Positions 12,501-21,557 of a DNA stretch of 64,000 bases are shown in pieces. A program made the translations under genes and the position numbers. Within the stretch, counting starts at the first letter, position 1, and every line of letters begins with the position of its first letter. The notes beneath the pieces were generated by a model. The model was not told the origin of the DNA. It saw only the letters and a list, made by a program, of their open reading frames with translations, and searched no databases. The DNA lies in contig NC_088315.1 of the NCBI RefSeq assembly GCF_910592395.1, forward strand, positions 15,113,808-15,177,807, in the 5' to 3' direction. Source of the DNA: Lineus longissimus. Its lineage: Eukaryota; Nemertea; Pilidiophora; Heteronemertea; Lineidae.

Positions 12501-15500
12501 CGCTGCATGAATTAGAAGACCATTCCCTATTCCAGGTTAATCCTTTTTATTACTCCGAGGCCGAATGTCGGCCTTGGGGGGTATTGTCGTCAGTGACGGC
12601 GTCTGTCCTTCTCCGCGTCTGTCCGTCTTGCGGGCCGTCTGTCCGTCCATCTTACTTTGTCCAGGCCATTGCTCTGTGCCTATCAATAGGAGGCTTTTGG
12701 TATGTGCATCCAACAATGAACCTGTGCGCTGCGCCATTATTTTTCATTTTAACCCTTCATGGCTGATATAGAGGGCGCTTCTCAAAAAGTTTGTCAGGTC
12801 CATTGCTCGGCACCTATCAAACAGCAGCCTTCTGATATTAACAGGGTAGATGCATCCAACAATGAGCCTGTGTGCTGCGCCATTATTTTTTCATTTTAAC
12901 CCTTCGTGGCTGATATAGATGGCGCTACTCAAAAAGTTTGTCCACTACCCATTTTCAAATCTCCAAATCTCTTCATTACTCCACCATAAGCAGTCATATA
13001 TTCCCTTTCTTCCAAAAGTATTATTAGACAACAATGAAAATTACTATACACTATTCGCGGTTCGTTCGGTGGGATTTGCCACGCTTTGCGTTGCTCTTGT
13101 CTATATGAAGGTTGGCTCTGGGTTTGTAAACTCCTTGTTCCTGTTGCCAGACATTGCCATTGTTTCTCTTTAGTAGGGTCTTTGCTTTGAGAAAGAGATG
13201 GGGGGGGGGGGGTTGGCATTTGGTGCTCCCTTCTTGCCAAAATGGCTAACTTCATGACGACATTGTTCTGTTTCTTAAAAGAGCTTCTTCTCTTAATTTT
13301 TCAGCATGTGCAGCGTCAAAACCACCAAGTCCGGTCAATTCAAATAAACGAGGACTTGACACTGAATAGGTTTCTCGAAAATTGGTAAGATTCTTTGCCT
13401 TAATTAGCTCAGATGATGAAGTCAGCTGTGGTGGTAATAATATGACTGTCCATCCATTTGTCCGTTCATCAACCATTCATAGCAGACGTTATACGCGGGT
13501 TCTACTGTTGCGAAGTTCTTTTCCCTCCTCTTGGTCTCAGTGACAACTAAATATTTTGTCACTCTCTGGTTCCAAGTACTTTATGAACCAGCGCTCAAAG
13601 CGGCTAAAAAACTAATGCCATTATGACCAAGACTCCTGCAAAAAAACTTAAATCCTTTTGTATTTCAGCCGTTTGGATTCTGCTGAAAACCTGGCAAAGG
13701 TTAGGCAGAATTTTCAAGATACAACTGCTGCTGATCTTTTTAAGTTGGCAGAGGATGATCCATTAGGTAATTATGACTCATATCTAAACTGTGTTTTATG
13801 TCAATTTCATGTCTATTGTGCTGTATTCACACTCTCCTTCATGCATTTCATATACATACATTGTGGCGACCAGTTTGGAAATGTGAGAGATAGTTTCACC
13901 ATTTCCAGCGGTCAGGAATAATTTCAGCAAATTAAATTGTTGTTGCAGCTTCATACATTAGTGATGTTCAAATTCCATTTCGGTCTCACATGAACCGGCA
14001 GCATTTGTTGGCAGATCTCATCCATTCCAAGAAGATTGTTATGTAATGCTGCCAAGTATGGCAGCAATGAACATTTATTGAGGTTCTACGTGTGTTGCTG
14101 AACAAGTTTGTATAGGGCATGAATGATGACTTGATGTACTTACTGTACAACAGAAAATTTTTTCGTCCTGGATATTTTTTGTGAATTTCGCAAGAGGGTC
14201 CAGGTCGCGAAAATTTCATGCCGCGAACATGTTCTGTTTCTTGGGCAAAATTTTCGTTCAGCTGTGGCTCATGTAATCAGATTGATTCGGCTATCAGAAG
14301 CCATTGTTTGGCCATCCTAGCAACTTGCGGGGTAGCTTGTTTGCCTGATTGCCGGCTACTTTGGTTTTTTATTCAGTTGATTACTTGATGAGGGACGCCA
14401 AACTGTAATTGACAACAGTTTTTAAAAATCCATTATGCGTGAAATGCAATGCGCTGAAGTACAGTAAGTTGGGCTGATAGGGTATTCTAAACAGCACCTA
14501 TCTGGAAATTTTGCAATGCAATTGAAAAAAAGTGAGCCCTTGACTCGCAAATATATCCTGTCGTGAATATGCCTGTGATCTGCAATTCGCGAAAATTACA
14601 TGCCCCAAAATGATGCTGTTCTACAGGAGTAATTTGATTGAGTTTTTTTGAGTGTGTTAGGTGCATTCCATTTTTGCTGATTTTCAATACATCGTCATGC
14701 TATATATATGCCGACTTGACCCACATCTTTCACTGATATGGGGCTGGGGGAAAGCTCTCATTAACATAGTTGGGAAAGGTTTAGGAAAAACCCTCAACGG
14801 ATGCTCCTAATGTGACTGATATTATGACCGTGTGAAGTTTAGGTCATTTCTGATAATTTAATGACCACCATCACCATTATTTTTTTTCAGACAAACCCGG
14901 AGTACCTGATGCGCCAACTGTCTCACAATTCATTAGGGACTCGGCCATAGTGTCATGGAAACCACCAGGAGATGATGGAGGCTCTCTAATCGTTGGCTAC
15001 AACGTTAAATGTCTTCAACGCTGCCCGACCTCCAGCACCTGCTCGGCCAAAGTAAATGAAACAATCATCAAAAATCTGACTTTCATAGATGAAGACTTAG
15101 TTGAAGGCATGGAGTACATGTACTGCATTGCAGCTGTGAACAAGGTGGGGGTCGGACCGTTCGGCCCACCTAGCATTGCAATCAAGGTTCCATTTGTCGA
15201 TGATGTGCCTGCAATAGACACGGTGCTTGATGATGCTGCAGTAGTCAGTCCTAAGGAAATTTTTCCTGGTTGCCTTGTTCATCCAAGAAAATCTCCTGAG
15301 ATAATATGGTAAGTTCCTACAAAGATTTCCCCCATAGAACCTAGTGTCATGTGGCTTGATAGCCAGAATAAAGTAGCATTGAAAATTGTACCAAAATGGT
15401 TGTTCCTTAGGCTGGTAGGGGCGGTTTGTAAAAACAAAATGTCGCTACCGCATCTTCACCTGTTCTCATTTTTATTATAGTTTTACAAAGTACAGTTTCG

Positions 15501-18500
15501 GAGTTTGGTGTTTTAATTTGACTTCTGAAGTTAAAAATTTCGGTAGTTGATAAAGTATGGAATTAGTGAAACCTTGGAAACACTGATAAACCTTGGAATA
15601 TTCAATGTAAACCATGGAATCACTGTGCAAATAGCGCGGGAAATCGGGTGCGTTCCTTCCACGATTTATACCCTCCCAACTGACAGTCTCGTCCCATCTG
15701 ACTTTATTGATAGCAATTTGCCAGTTAGTTCAGAAGCCAACATTTTTAATGTGGAGGATGACGTCATCAATTGGCAATGCGCTGTGGTCGTTAAAATATT
15801 TTATTTCTCTTCAATGGAAGCAAAAATTAGTTTTTATGATTGTTTTGTATTCCATAGACGATAAAGTATTATGCTCGGTACTAGATGCACGAGATCATAG
15901 GACAAACACACACGTGAATAAAAAAACCGCTTAGAACTGGTGACGTCACAAAGATCTCTGCATCCCTCGATGCGTACTGGAAGATGTAAGAAATCGCTCA
16001 CGGCGAAGGAAATTTTCATCCGCAAACTTCGGTAATAAACATACATGACTAGGCTTCTTTTATTCATCGTTTGTTATAAAATATCAGTCAATCATAGACA
16101 ATTAGGCCTAGACATAGTCGTCAACCTTATCCATGCATAATGCATGACAGGCCCCCAATTTTCTCTGTATCACCCTGTATGAACAGACCGATCCGTAGTT
16201 CAAATAGGCCCCGCGTGGTGGTGGCGTATTTATAAGCGGAGCGCTATTGGTCCATATTATGGGTGTGTGGTGGGCGTGTCTTCCCATATTTGGGAGATCA
16301 GTACTGTACACTGGAGGCGAGGTACAACTGGGTTGTTCTAAAATATAGACTATTGAATCGGATATGCGACAGATTTCTAAATTACCAAAAAATTCCGATC
16401 TGATCATGTAAGAATAAGCTCCAAATGTTGATTCGTAACCACGTTAGGTTCGAATGGCATTATTTCATGTTTTTATGCATTTTTAGGACTGATTCCAAGG
16501 TTTATCACTGGTTCCAAGGTTTCACTGATTCCAAGCTTTATCAACTACCAAAAATTTCACCTACCTGCTGTGACCTTAGGCTGCAGATTCTATAGCCTTT
16601 TGATCCAGAAAGCCCCAGACTGACCTATTCATCATGATTTGATGGGGTGTCAATGATCGTAGGAACTCTTGATATAGTGAGTGATTGCTGTGCTGCCCAA
16701 GCCCAGCTGTTTAATTATTTTGGCATCCGAAGATTTTAACGGTAGTAGGAACTATTATTATGGTTCCAAGCGAGATAGAACAAATTGGACATTAGGTGCC
16801 AATCTACTTAACCAACAAGAGATGAACTTTTGAACCATTAAATGCTCAACCACTAATATAAATGCAGTCCAGGCAAAGTCATTCAAATCACCCGCTTTTT
16901 GTCTGCTTAAACCAACTTAACCGAGGAAATAACATCATCAAGTATCGACAGTCCTGCTGTTGTTAAGCTCTTTGTGAAAAGTTTCTTACCTGATTTTAGC
17001 TCGCCTCTCAGAGGTGAGCTTCTGCTTTGAGGTGATGTCTGTCGTCCGACGACTGTTAGCAGGGTACATTTCGTAACTGCTATAGAGCTAGAGTTGAATC
17101 TTGGTACACATGTACCCTTATGTAATGATACCTTGGAGACCAAGTTTTGGTCCAGTCTGATTAACAGTTTGGCCACCAGGGAGCCAAATGTTGAAAATGA
17201 AAATATGCAAGGTCTCCCTTGATACTGGGCGGAAAATTTTGAAAAGAATATTGTTGCTACTTCCAGCAAGGGTCCATCATATATCCTCCGGGTTTTTGAT
17301 TCGACCTATCACCAATAGTTTGCACGTTTCGTTTTTATTTGAGCTAGAATATTCTAACTAACTCGGGAGTATCTCCAAATTATTCGCAGATATTCATTTA
17401 GGGAATTGTAACGAATCCAGTTTTGGAGTAGTTTTCACTGCAACGAACTTCGTTTTGATCAAGAATTCATTGTAGAATCGTTGCAGAATCGCTTCCATTT
17501 GGAAACGAATTTTTCGTTTCAAGTTCAAAGCTTCAAAATCGCAGCCAAAAAATCGTTTAGCGCAAAACGATTTCCGTAGCGAATTCGCGTCAGAACGTCC
17601 AAAACTTATACAATGTATCATTTCGTAGCGCAACAGAATGATGCGCAATATTCGAGAGGAAACACCTGCATATAAATAGGCCATTATCTTACCGTTTTAA
17701 AAAGTTTGAATTCATCCCTAACCTTAAATAATCCCCTGCCGTATCCATATCTGAAATAATGTTCTTGACAAACCTAACCCAAAATAGTCCCGCCACACGG
17801 CCTGTTCAAGCACTCCAAACGAACTTCTACTACTATTCGCAAGGCAGCTACCCAAAACAACCCACCCAAAACATGTACACTGTAGGCCTACACTCGATGT
17901 AAACATAAGCCAAAGGCAGTGCCAATGTCTACCAATTTCCATGTGGCATGTACATCCACCGCAAATGATATGCATTAACATTACCCGAGGTGAGCACATG
18001 GTCCCTTGGGTTTTTTTTGTCATTTTTGACCAGCCCCAGGTGCTCAAACTGAAAGTGAGCAAAAATATGCCACAACTGCCCGGTTTTGGAAAACCGTCCT
18101 TCAATGGACTATATCCTGCTATTTTTTTCCAGTTCTGCACAACCTGCCACCAACCCTTTGGCTAACAAAAATGCACAAGTGTCTCAGTCGAATGATTCGG
18201 AGCAACATGTACCATCACAGCCTATTGCAATCTCCGAGTTGGTCAGTGCTGTTGAAAAAAGCAACAACATTTCTCCAGGTAGGTGTTCATTCTAAAGAAC
18301 TACAATTAAGAAGCCAGTTGCCAATAAACTGACTTGTAGAAGATGTCATTATAATGGTAGTTGATAAAGCTTGGAATCAGTGAAACCTTGGAACCAGTGA
18401 TAAACCTTGGAATCAGTCCTAAAAATGCATAAAAACATGAAATAATGCCATTCGAACCTAACGTGGTTACGAATCAACATTTGGAGCTTATTCTTACATG

Positions 18501-20930
18501 ATCAGATCGGAATTTTATGGTAATTTAGAAATCTGTCGCATATCCGATTCAATAGTCTATATTTTAGAACAACCCAGTTGTACCTCGCCTCCAGTGTACA
18601 GTACTGATCTCCCAATAAAGGGAAGACACGCCCACCACACACCCATAATATGGACCAATAGCGCTCCGCTTATAAATACGCCACCACCACGCGGGGCCTA
18701 TTTGAACTACGGATCGGTCTGTTCATACAGGGTGATACAGAGAAAATTGGGGGCCTGTCATGCATTATGCATGGATAAGGTTGACGACTATGTCTAGGCC
18801 TAATTGTCTATGATTGACTGATATTTTATAACAAACGATGAATAAAAGAAGCCTAGTCATGTATGTTTATTACCGAAGTTTGCGGATGAAAATTTCCTTC
18901 GCAGTGAGCGATTTCTTACATCTTCCAGTACGCATCGAGGGATGCAGAGATCTTTGTGACGTCACCAGTTCTAAGCGGTTTTTTTATTGACGTGTGGGTT
19001 TGTCCTATGATCTCGTGCATCTAGTACCGAGCATAATACTTTATCGTCTATGGAATACAAAACAATCATAAAAACTAATTTTTGCTTCCATTGAAGAGAA
19101 ATAAAATATTTTAACGACCACAGCGCATTGCCAATTGATGACGTCATCCTCCACATTAAAAATGTTGGCTTCTGAACTAACTGGCAAATTGCTATCAATA
19201 AAGTCAGCTGGGACGAGACTGTCAGTTGGGAGGGTATAAATCGTGGAAGGAACGCACCCGATTTCCCGCGCTATTTGCACAGTGATTCCATGGTTTACAT
19301 TGAATATTCCAAGGTTTATCAGTGTTTCCAAGGTTTCACTAATTCCATACTTTATCAATTACCCATTATAATACCCCTTACAGTTCCATTACCCGGTAAC
19401 ACGGGGTAGAGACTTGACCTTACTGCACATTTTTGCTCTGATCTCTCATGATATTGGTCTGATTGATTTGAAATCTGGTGCATTCGATTGAAAGGTAAAT
19501 TTTTGACTATTTGAGGTCAAGGTTAGCCAGACTTCATCCCTGGGGAGGCTTGATGCTTTAGCAGGTAGTCAGGCCACCCTCAATAGCTAGTTCTCAAAAC
19601 AGCCCCTTTCTCATGGAGGTCAAGCACAGTACGTAACACTGTTTAATTGTAAAACCTGGTGAAAAAAAGCATGATTTTCAGAATTTCTCCTGTGAAAAGA
19701 TGAAATCATTTGTGCATTTTGCGCCATAAGTACGCTCATCTTCATCTTGCATCTTGTTTTCAAATGGCAAGAATAACATGAATACATGTCAAATGACATC
19801 AGATATATGTTTTTTCCAATGTCGTCGTTTTTCTATTTAAAATAGGGCTTATTTTCTTTCCCTCATTTGAAACCCTATTCAAACCTTTTCTGCGGCCACC
19901 TGGGAAACATACGTGTACTCCCTTGATATCAGCATGAACAAAACCAGATCACCAGTAGTTGTAAGAAATGCAAACGCCCTGAAAGTGCTTCCAACAGACA
20001 CTTGGGACATGATAGATCCCACAGCCATAACACGCTTGATTTAACAAACCAGCTATGTATCAGACAAAAGGGGATTATTTGTACTCAAGTTATTTACTGA
20101 CCTAGAAATTTCACAGACCTTGTTTTCTGGATATTTCCTCAAATGAGGCCCCTTGATGAGTCCTAAGTTAAGTAAAGTTGTATCATTCTTTGAAATGCCA
20201 CTCCACTGACAGCACACAGTGTTCCTTTTAACTTGCAGAAAGGTTAAAAAATTGCATTGAAATGAAACCAGTGCCATATTGTAGCCTACTAAGTATTTCA
20301 TGTAGTTTACGGAACTGAAAGAATGAAAAAAAATAAATCGTTGGGAAAATTTTGAGAAATTCCACTTTTTGTAAACTTTGATGATCTGTTACCATGGCAA
20401 CAAAAGAATGGCTTTAAAATTCAGAGGTAGGGCCTGGTGAAATGGCACAGTGAGTAAAATTGGTGACCAAACATGGAGGGAGAGGGATGCAGCAGTGAAC
20501 CAGGCATGGGTCAGGGCTCATCCATGCAATTTTAACTTTCTGCAAGTTAAGGAGCACTGTGAGCAATGGTCTTGATGGCAAACGATAGTTGATTTTCCTC
20601 TTTGATACTTATGGCCAAGGTTTCGTGGTCCTGTGACATCTAGTCTAGTCAGATGTCATAAAAGAAGCTCTCAATGACCACATCAATCACACACCTAATA
20701 AAAAGGTCATGATTTTACAATATTCTATTCATCACTTGTAGTGTCCAAAGGTTGTTTGCTGGAACATAGAAACCCATTTTTTATAAAATCTTCTTTATAG
20801 AACCTCCCTACGCCCTAGAGGCACCAACTGTGTCTGATGTCTTCCAAACCACGGCACTTGATGCTACTGTTAGTGTAGCAGTTCCCAACTGTCCAGCTGA
20901 TCTCAAAAAACCTTCGACTCTGCTGAAAGG
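885..20930 (+). CDS. SET domain / DBF4-motif-M-like / fibronectin III chimeric protein (multi-exon, 5' partial)
   Basis: I rebuilt ten exons by hand: 885-1050, 4134-4332, 4948-4984, 6649-6763, 10711-10762, 13305-13384, 13669-13766, 14891-15308, 18133-18278 and 20801-20930. Each has an AG acceptor and GT donor, and the reading phase is continuous across all nine junctions (1,441 nt, about 480 residues), which is hard to get by chance. Order: SET domain of the KMT5A (SET8) type, a short linker, a DBF4-motif-M-like segment, a charged linker, one complete FN3 domain, then a Ser/Asn-rich tail. SET proteins of this class methylate lysines, often on histone H4, and FN3 usually mediates protein contacts, so a chromatin role is an inference. 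The 5' end is missing and the 3' end is uncertain (candidate last exon 23549-23609). The introns are full of mobile DNA, yet no exon is interrupted. Alternatively, separate genes could happen to share phase. I think one gene is more likely. Confidence 0.72.
1528..2356. mobile_element. piggyBac-like MITE, about 829 bp
   Basis: Flanked by TTAA at 1524-1527 and 2357-2360. The ends are inverted repeats: CCCTTT then AGCTCCTAGA on the left, and TCTAGGAGCTATTAAAAGGG on the right, with a 4-base gap between the arms. TTAA targets with CCCTTT-type ends are typical of piggyBac. No transposase is encoded, so the element is non-autonomous. It lies in the first intron of the SET gene. Confidence 0.6.
2569..3740 (+). 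repeat. AGCTCACC-type dispersed repeat, copy a
   Basis: Begins TTTTAGCTCACC next to its complement GGTGAGCTTATG, followed by a CGTC/CCGT-rich tract. Then come phrases shared with the other copies: GGTGGCACGTTTGC, TTGACCTACTTTTCAAGG, and a tail with GTGAACACAATGACCC. A second diverged tail is at 3927-3985. Non-coding and intronic. Confidence 0.75.
4134..4332 (+). CDS. SET gene exon: C-terminal half of SET domain
   Basis: The acceptor is CCATTTCAG and the donor CGAAAG/GTATGT. The exon enters in phase 2, completing a codon with TG from the previous exon, and leaves in phase 0. It encodes CVDSTKSSNRLGRLVNDG, later FFAVRDIKSGEELRYDYG. These are the DATxxxNRLGRLxN and GEELxYDYG signatures of KMT5A-like SET domains. 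The usual Asn-His-Ser of motif III is Asn-Asp-Gly here. Confidence 0.85.
4573..4945 (+). mobile_element. tRNA-derived SINE-like element
   Basis: A box-A-like TAGCCTAGTGGTTA (about 4584-4597) is followed by a box-B-like GGTTTGATCGAG (about 4634-4645), spaced as in a tRNA. A body then follows with CCATAGTGGCACGTAAAGAA, a phrase like the conserved cores of invertebrate SINEs. It sits just upstream of the 37-nt exon. The 3' limit is approximate. Confidence 0.5.
4948..4984 (+). CDS. SET gene 37-nt micro-exon
   Basis: Flanked by ACCTTTTAG and ATATG/GTATGT. It encodes GAHNPNTKQKTY plus one base. It enters in phase 0 and leaves in phase 1, exactly what is needed to join the SET exon (ends in phase 0) to the exon at 6649 (needs phase 1). 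Without it, the SET frame would hit a stop a few codons into the next exon. Confidence 0.65.
6110..6361. mobile_element. Harbinger-type MITE, 252 bp
   Basis: Flanked by CAG at 6107-6109 and 6362-6364. The right end, GAGCTTTGAACAACTGGGCC, inverts to GGCCCAGTTGTTCAAAGC. The left end, GACCTGGTTGTTAAAAGC, is a diverged copy. A 3-bp CWG target duplication and GGCCCAGTT ends match the autonomous Harbinger at 36250-40149. It encodes no protein. Confidence 0.65.
6649..6763 (+). CDS. SET gene exon: DBF4 motif-M-like segment
   Basis: The acceptor is GTCTTATAG and the donor GGACAG/GTAAGT; phase 1 in, phase 2 out. It encodes LGKKCLVT then PFIKVEDTSNNYRPLYQKF. The pattern P-F-I-K-V-E-D-x-S-x-x-Y-R-P-x-Y resembles, from memory, motif M of DBF4, the part that binds CDC7 kinase. 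DBF4's C2H2 zinc finger (motif C) does not follow, so this would be an isolated or convergent motif. Confidence 0.65.
6764..9496. other. Intron of SET gene, no gene seen
   Basis: AT-rich sequence with only short random frames. It contains a 34-bp unit repeated in tandem at 9003-9070. I see no conserved domain, TIR pair or RNA gene. Confidence 0.55.
9003..9070. repeat. 34-bp tandem duplication
   Basis: Two head-to-tail copies of a 34-base unit beginning ATGCTGCACACAGTAATC, differing at one base. A local slippage or repair product in an intron. Confidence 0.85.
9497..10627 (+). repeat. AGCTCACC-type dispersed repeat, most complete copy (b)
   Basis: Begins TTTTAGCTCACCTCTTAGC and has a GTC-trinucleotide run at about 9547-9589. 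It contains repeated blocks such as GGCACGTTTC, TGGTACACATGTACCC and CAAGGTCACAGAGGTCAAA, and ends GAGGTGAGCACAATGG. The block structure (GGCACGTTTC recurring about every 300 bases) suggests internal amplification. No coding capacity; the Arg-rich translation is only the trinucleotide run. Confidence 0.8.
10711..13766 (+). CDS. SET gene linker exons (10711-10762, 13305-13384, 13669-13766)
   Basis: Three short exons with acceptors TTTTTGCAG, TTTTTCAG and GTATTTCAG and donors AAAAG/GTTAGA, AATTG/GTAAGA and CATTAG/GTAATT. Phases chain 2-0, 0-2 and 2-1. They encode a charged, Asn/Gln-rich stretch (SQPCRPEENANFTGDKEK and onward) and a likely helix, NLAKVRQNFQDTTAADLFKL. No known domain is recognised. 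They link the motif-M-like exon to the FN3 exon. Confidence 0.65.
11187..11463. mobile_element. 277-bp TIR element built of hairpins
   Basis: Ends AGCTTGCAGCACACTGG and the inverse of AGCCTGCAGCACACTGG. Inside are short perfect hairpins of the form TGGACGCC-GGAGTT-GGCGTCCA and TGAATGCC-AGAGTT-GGCATTCA. The ends are related to the outer element at 36006-40359 (GCAGCACACTAGCCGCC). No clear target duplication and no protein. A MITE of unassigned superfamily. Confidence 0.6.
11550..12508. mobile_element. 959-bp TIR element with 32-bp palindrome
   Basis: Inverted ends start ATGCAGCGGTCAAT and continue GATGTCTGTACCCCC, about 40 bp in all (11550-11590 against 12470-12508). Just inside the left end, 11593-11624 is a perfect 32-bp palindrome centred on CTCGACGTCGAG. 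The half-motif GTGTCGAGT recurs near both ends. No transposase; superfamily unknown. Confidence 0.65.
12548..12945 (+). repeat. Dispersed repeat with internal tandem copy
   Basis: Begins with a short hairpin (GAGGCCGA-ATG-TCGGCCT) and a GTCTGTCC-rich tract, a layout like the AGCTCACC repeats but a different sequence. A block of about 145 bp with CAACAATGA, GCGCCATTATTTTTCATTTT and TGGCTGATATAGA occurs twice (about 12659-12789 and 12797-12942). Non-coding. Confidence 0.65.
14891..15308 (+). CDS. SET gene exon: fibronectin type III domain
   Basis: The acceptor is TTTTTTCAG and the donor ATATG/GTAAGT; phase 1 in, phase 2 out, 418 nt. It starts DKPGVPDAPTVSQF and shows FN3 landmarks: SWKPPGDDGGSLIVGYNVKC (B-strand Trp, turn, C-strand Tyr), LVEGMEYMYCIAAVNKVG (the Leu and Tyr of the E-F region) and GVGPFGPPS (end of strand F to G). 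A complete FN3 fold of about 95 residues is followed by an acidic tail. Extra Cys residues hint at a disulphide-like pair or metal site. Confidence 0.85.
15542..16549 (+). mobile_element. Mutator-like non-autonomous element, copy 1 (1,008 bp)
   Basis: Flanked by a perfect 9-bp duplication, AAAAATTTC. TIRs of about 60 bp begin GGTAGTTGATAAAG and contain repeated AAACCTTGGAA units. A 9-bp target duplication and long TIRs suggest the MULE group (Merlin is the alternative). No transposase is encoded. It lies in the intron before the exon 18133-18278. Confidence 0.8.
16995..17346 (+). repeat. AGCTCACC-type repeat, truncated copy c
   Basis: Starts TTTTAGCTCGCCTCTCAG and runs through GGTACACATGTACCC and CATCATATATCCTCCGGG, then ends in a non-family tail TTGCACGTTTCGTTTTTATT. 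The segment 17245-17346 recurs at 21450-21552. A lone tail piece of the family (GAGGTGAGCACATGG) is at 17985-17999. Confidence 0.7.
18133..18278 (+). CDS. SET gene exon: Ser/Asn/Gln-rich segment
   Basis: The acceptor is TTTTTTTCCAG and the donor CTCCAG/GTAGGT; phase 2 in, phase 1 out. It encodes CSAQPATNPLANKNAQVSQS and ISELVSAVEKSNNIS, with no known domain. It is the only exon between two near-identical inverted 1-kb repeats (15542-16549 and 18356-19363). Confidence 0.7.
18356..19363 (-). mobile_element. Mutator-like non-autonomous element, copy 2 (1,008 bp, inverted)
   Basis: Reverse complement of 15542-16549, the same length and differing at only a handful of positions. It has its own perfect 9-bp duplication, CATTATAAT, so the two copies inserted independently. 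On the plus strand, 18652-18677 reads GACCAATAGCGCTCCGCTTA followed by TAAATA, a CCAAT box and TATA box in promoter spacing. Confidence 0.85.
19364..20800. other. Intron of SET gene, no feature seen
   Basis: AT-rich intron. I see no repeat ends, RNA gene or domain-bearing frame. Confidence 0.5.
20801..20930 (+). CDS. SET gene exon: last confidently linked exon
   Basis: The acceptor is CTTTATAG and the donor GAAAGG/GTAAGT; phase 1 in, phase 2 out. It encodes EPPYALEAPTVSDVFQ then a hydrophobic stretch, ATVSVAVPNCPADLKK. The opening P-x-APTVS resembles the start of the FN3 exon, but the rest is too short for a second FN3 domain. Confidence 0.7.
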
Positions 20931-21449
20931 GTAAGTGTCTATGATTATTATTTATAAAATCTTCAAATTCTTACGATTGACGGTTAGTGGGTTAAACTAG
21001 CCAGCCCTCTGCCTATTCAAATCAGTACATTTCACTCTGTGCGTACAATAGATGGCCAATATAAACCAATTAAGCTGTCACAGTTTTTGGTTTATGGAAC
21101 TTCAATTTCAACCTCAATTTTAATGAAGTCTTCCATCAAAGCCGTCTTATAGCTACAAACCCTAATTAATTCAATTGTTAACCTTACAGCAGGACATACC
21201 TTTGCGCAAGAATGGTGTCCTTTTGAACCCGCGAAAGGATGAATTTTTCCAACACGATTTATGCTATTTCTAGTCATGGCGAACACTTACCATGTTGAAC
21301 AGTGATTTAATCTAACATATTACCCATTGAAAATCCATTGCTCAGTGTGGAATGCTGATTTCTAACCACTTATAATTAGATGAAATCAACCTTGCATTTG
21401 CCGATGGCTCAGTAATAGTATATTGTTTGAGGATACATTCCACATTAAT

Positions 21450-21557
21450 ATCAGAATGTTGCTACTTCTAGCAAGGGTCCATCATATATCCTCCAGGTTT
21501 TTGATTCGACCTATCACCAATAGTTTGCACGTTTCGTTTTTATTTGAGCTGGAAGCA
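21450..21557 (+). repeat. AGCTCACC-repeat fragment joined to LINE
   Basis: Matches 17245-17346 nearly base for base (CATCATATATCCTCCAGG, TTGCACGTTTCGTTTTTATT) and then switches abruptly into LINE sequence. It therefore marks a composite junction. Confidence 0.65.

Noticed and set aside
16108-16407. A 99-codon frame kept in both Mutator-like copies (also 18498-18797)
   Set aside because: The copies are nearly identical overall, so a shared open frame is no evidence of coding. No known domain.
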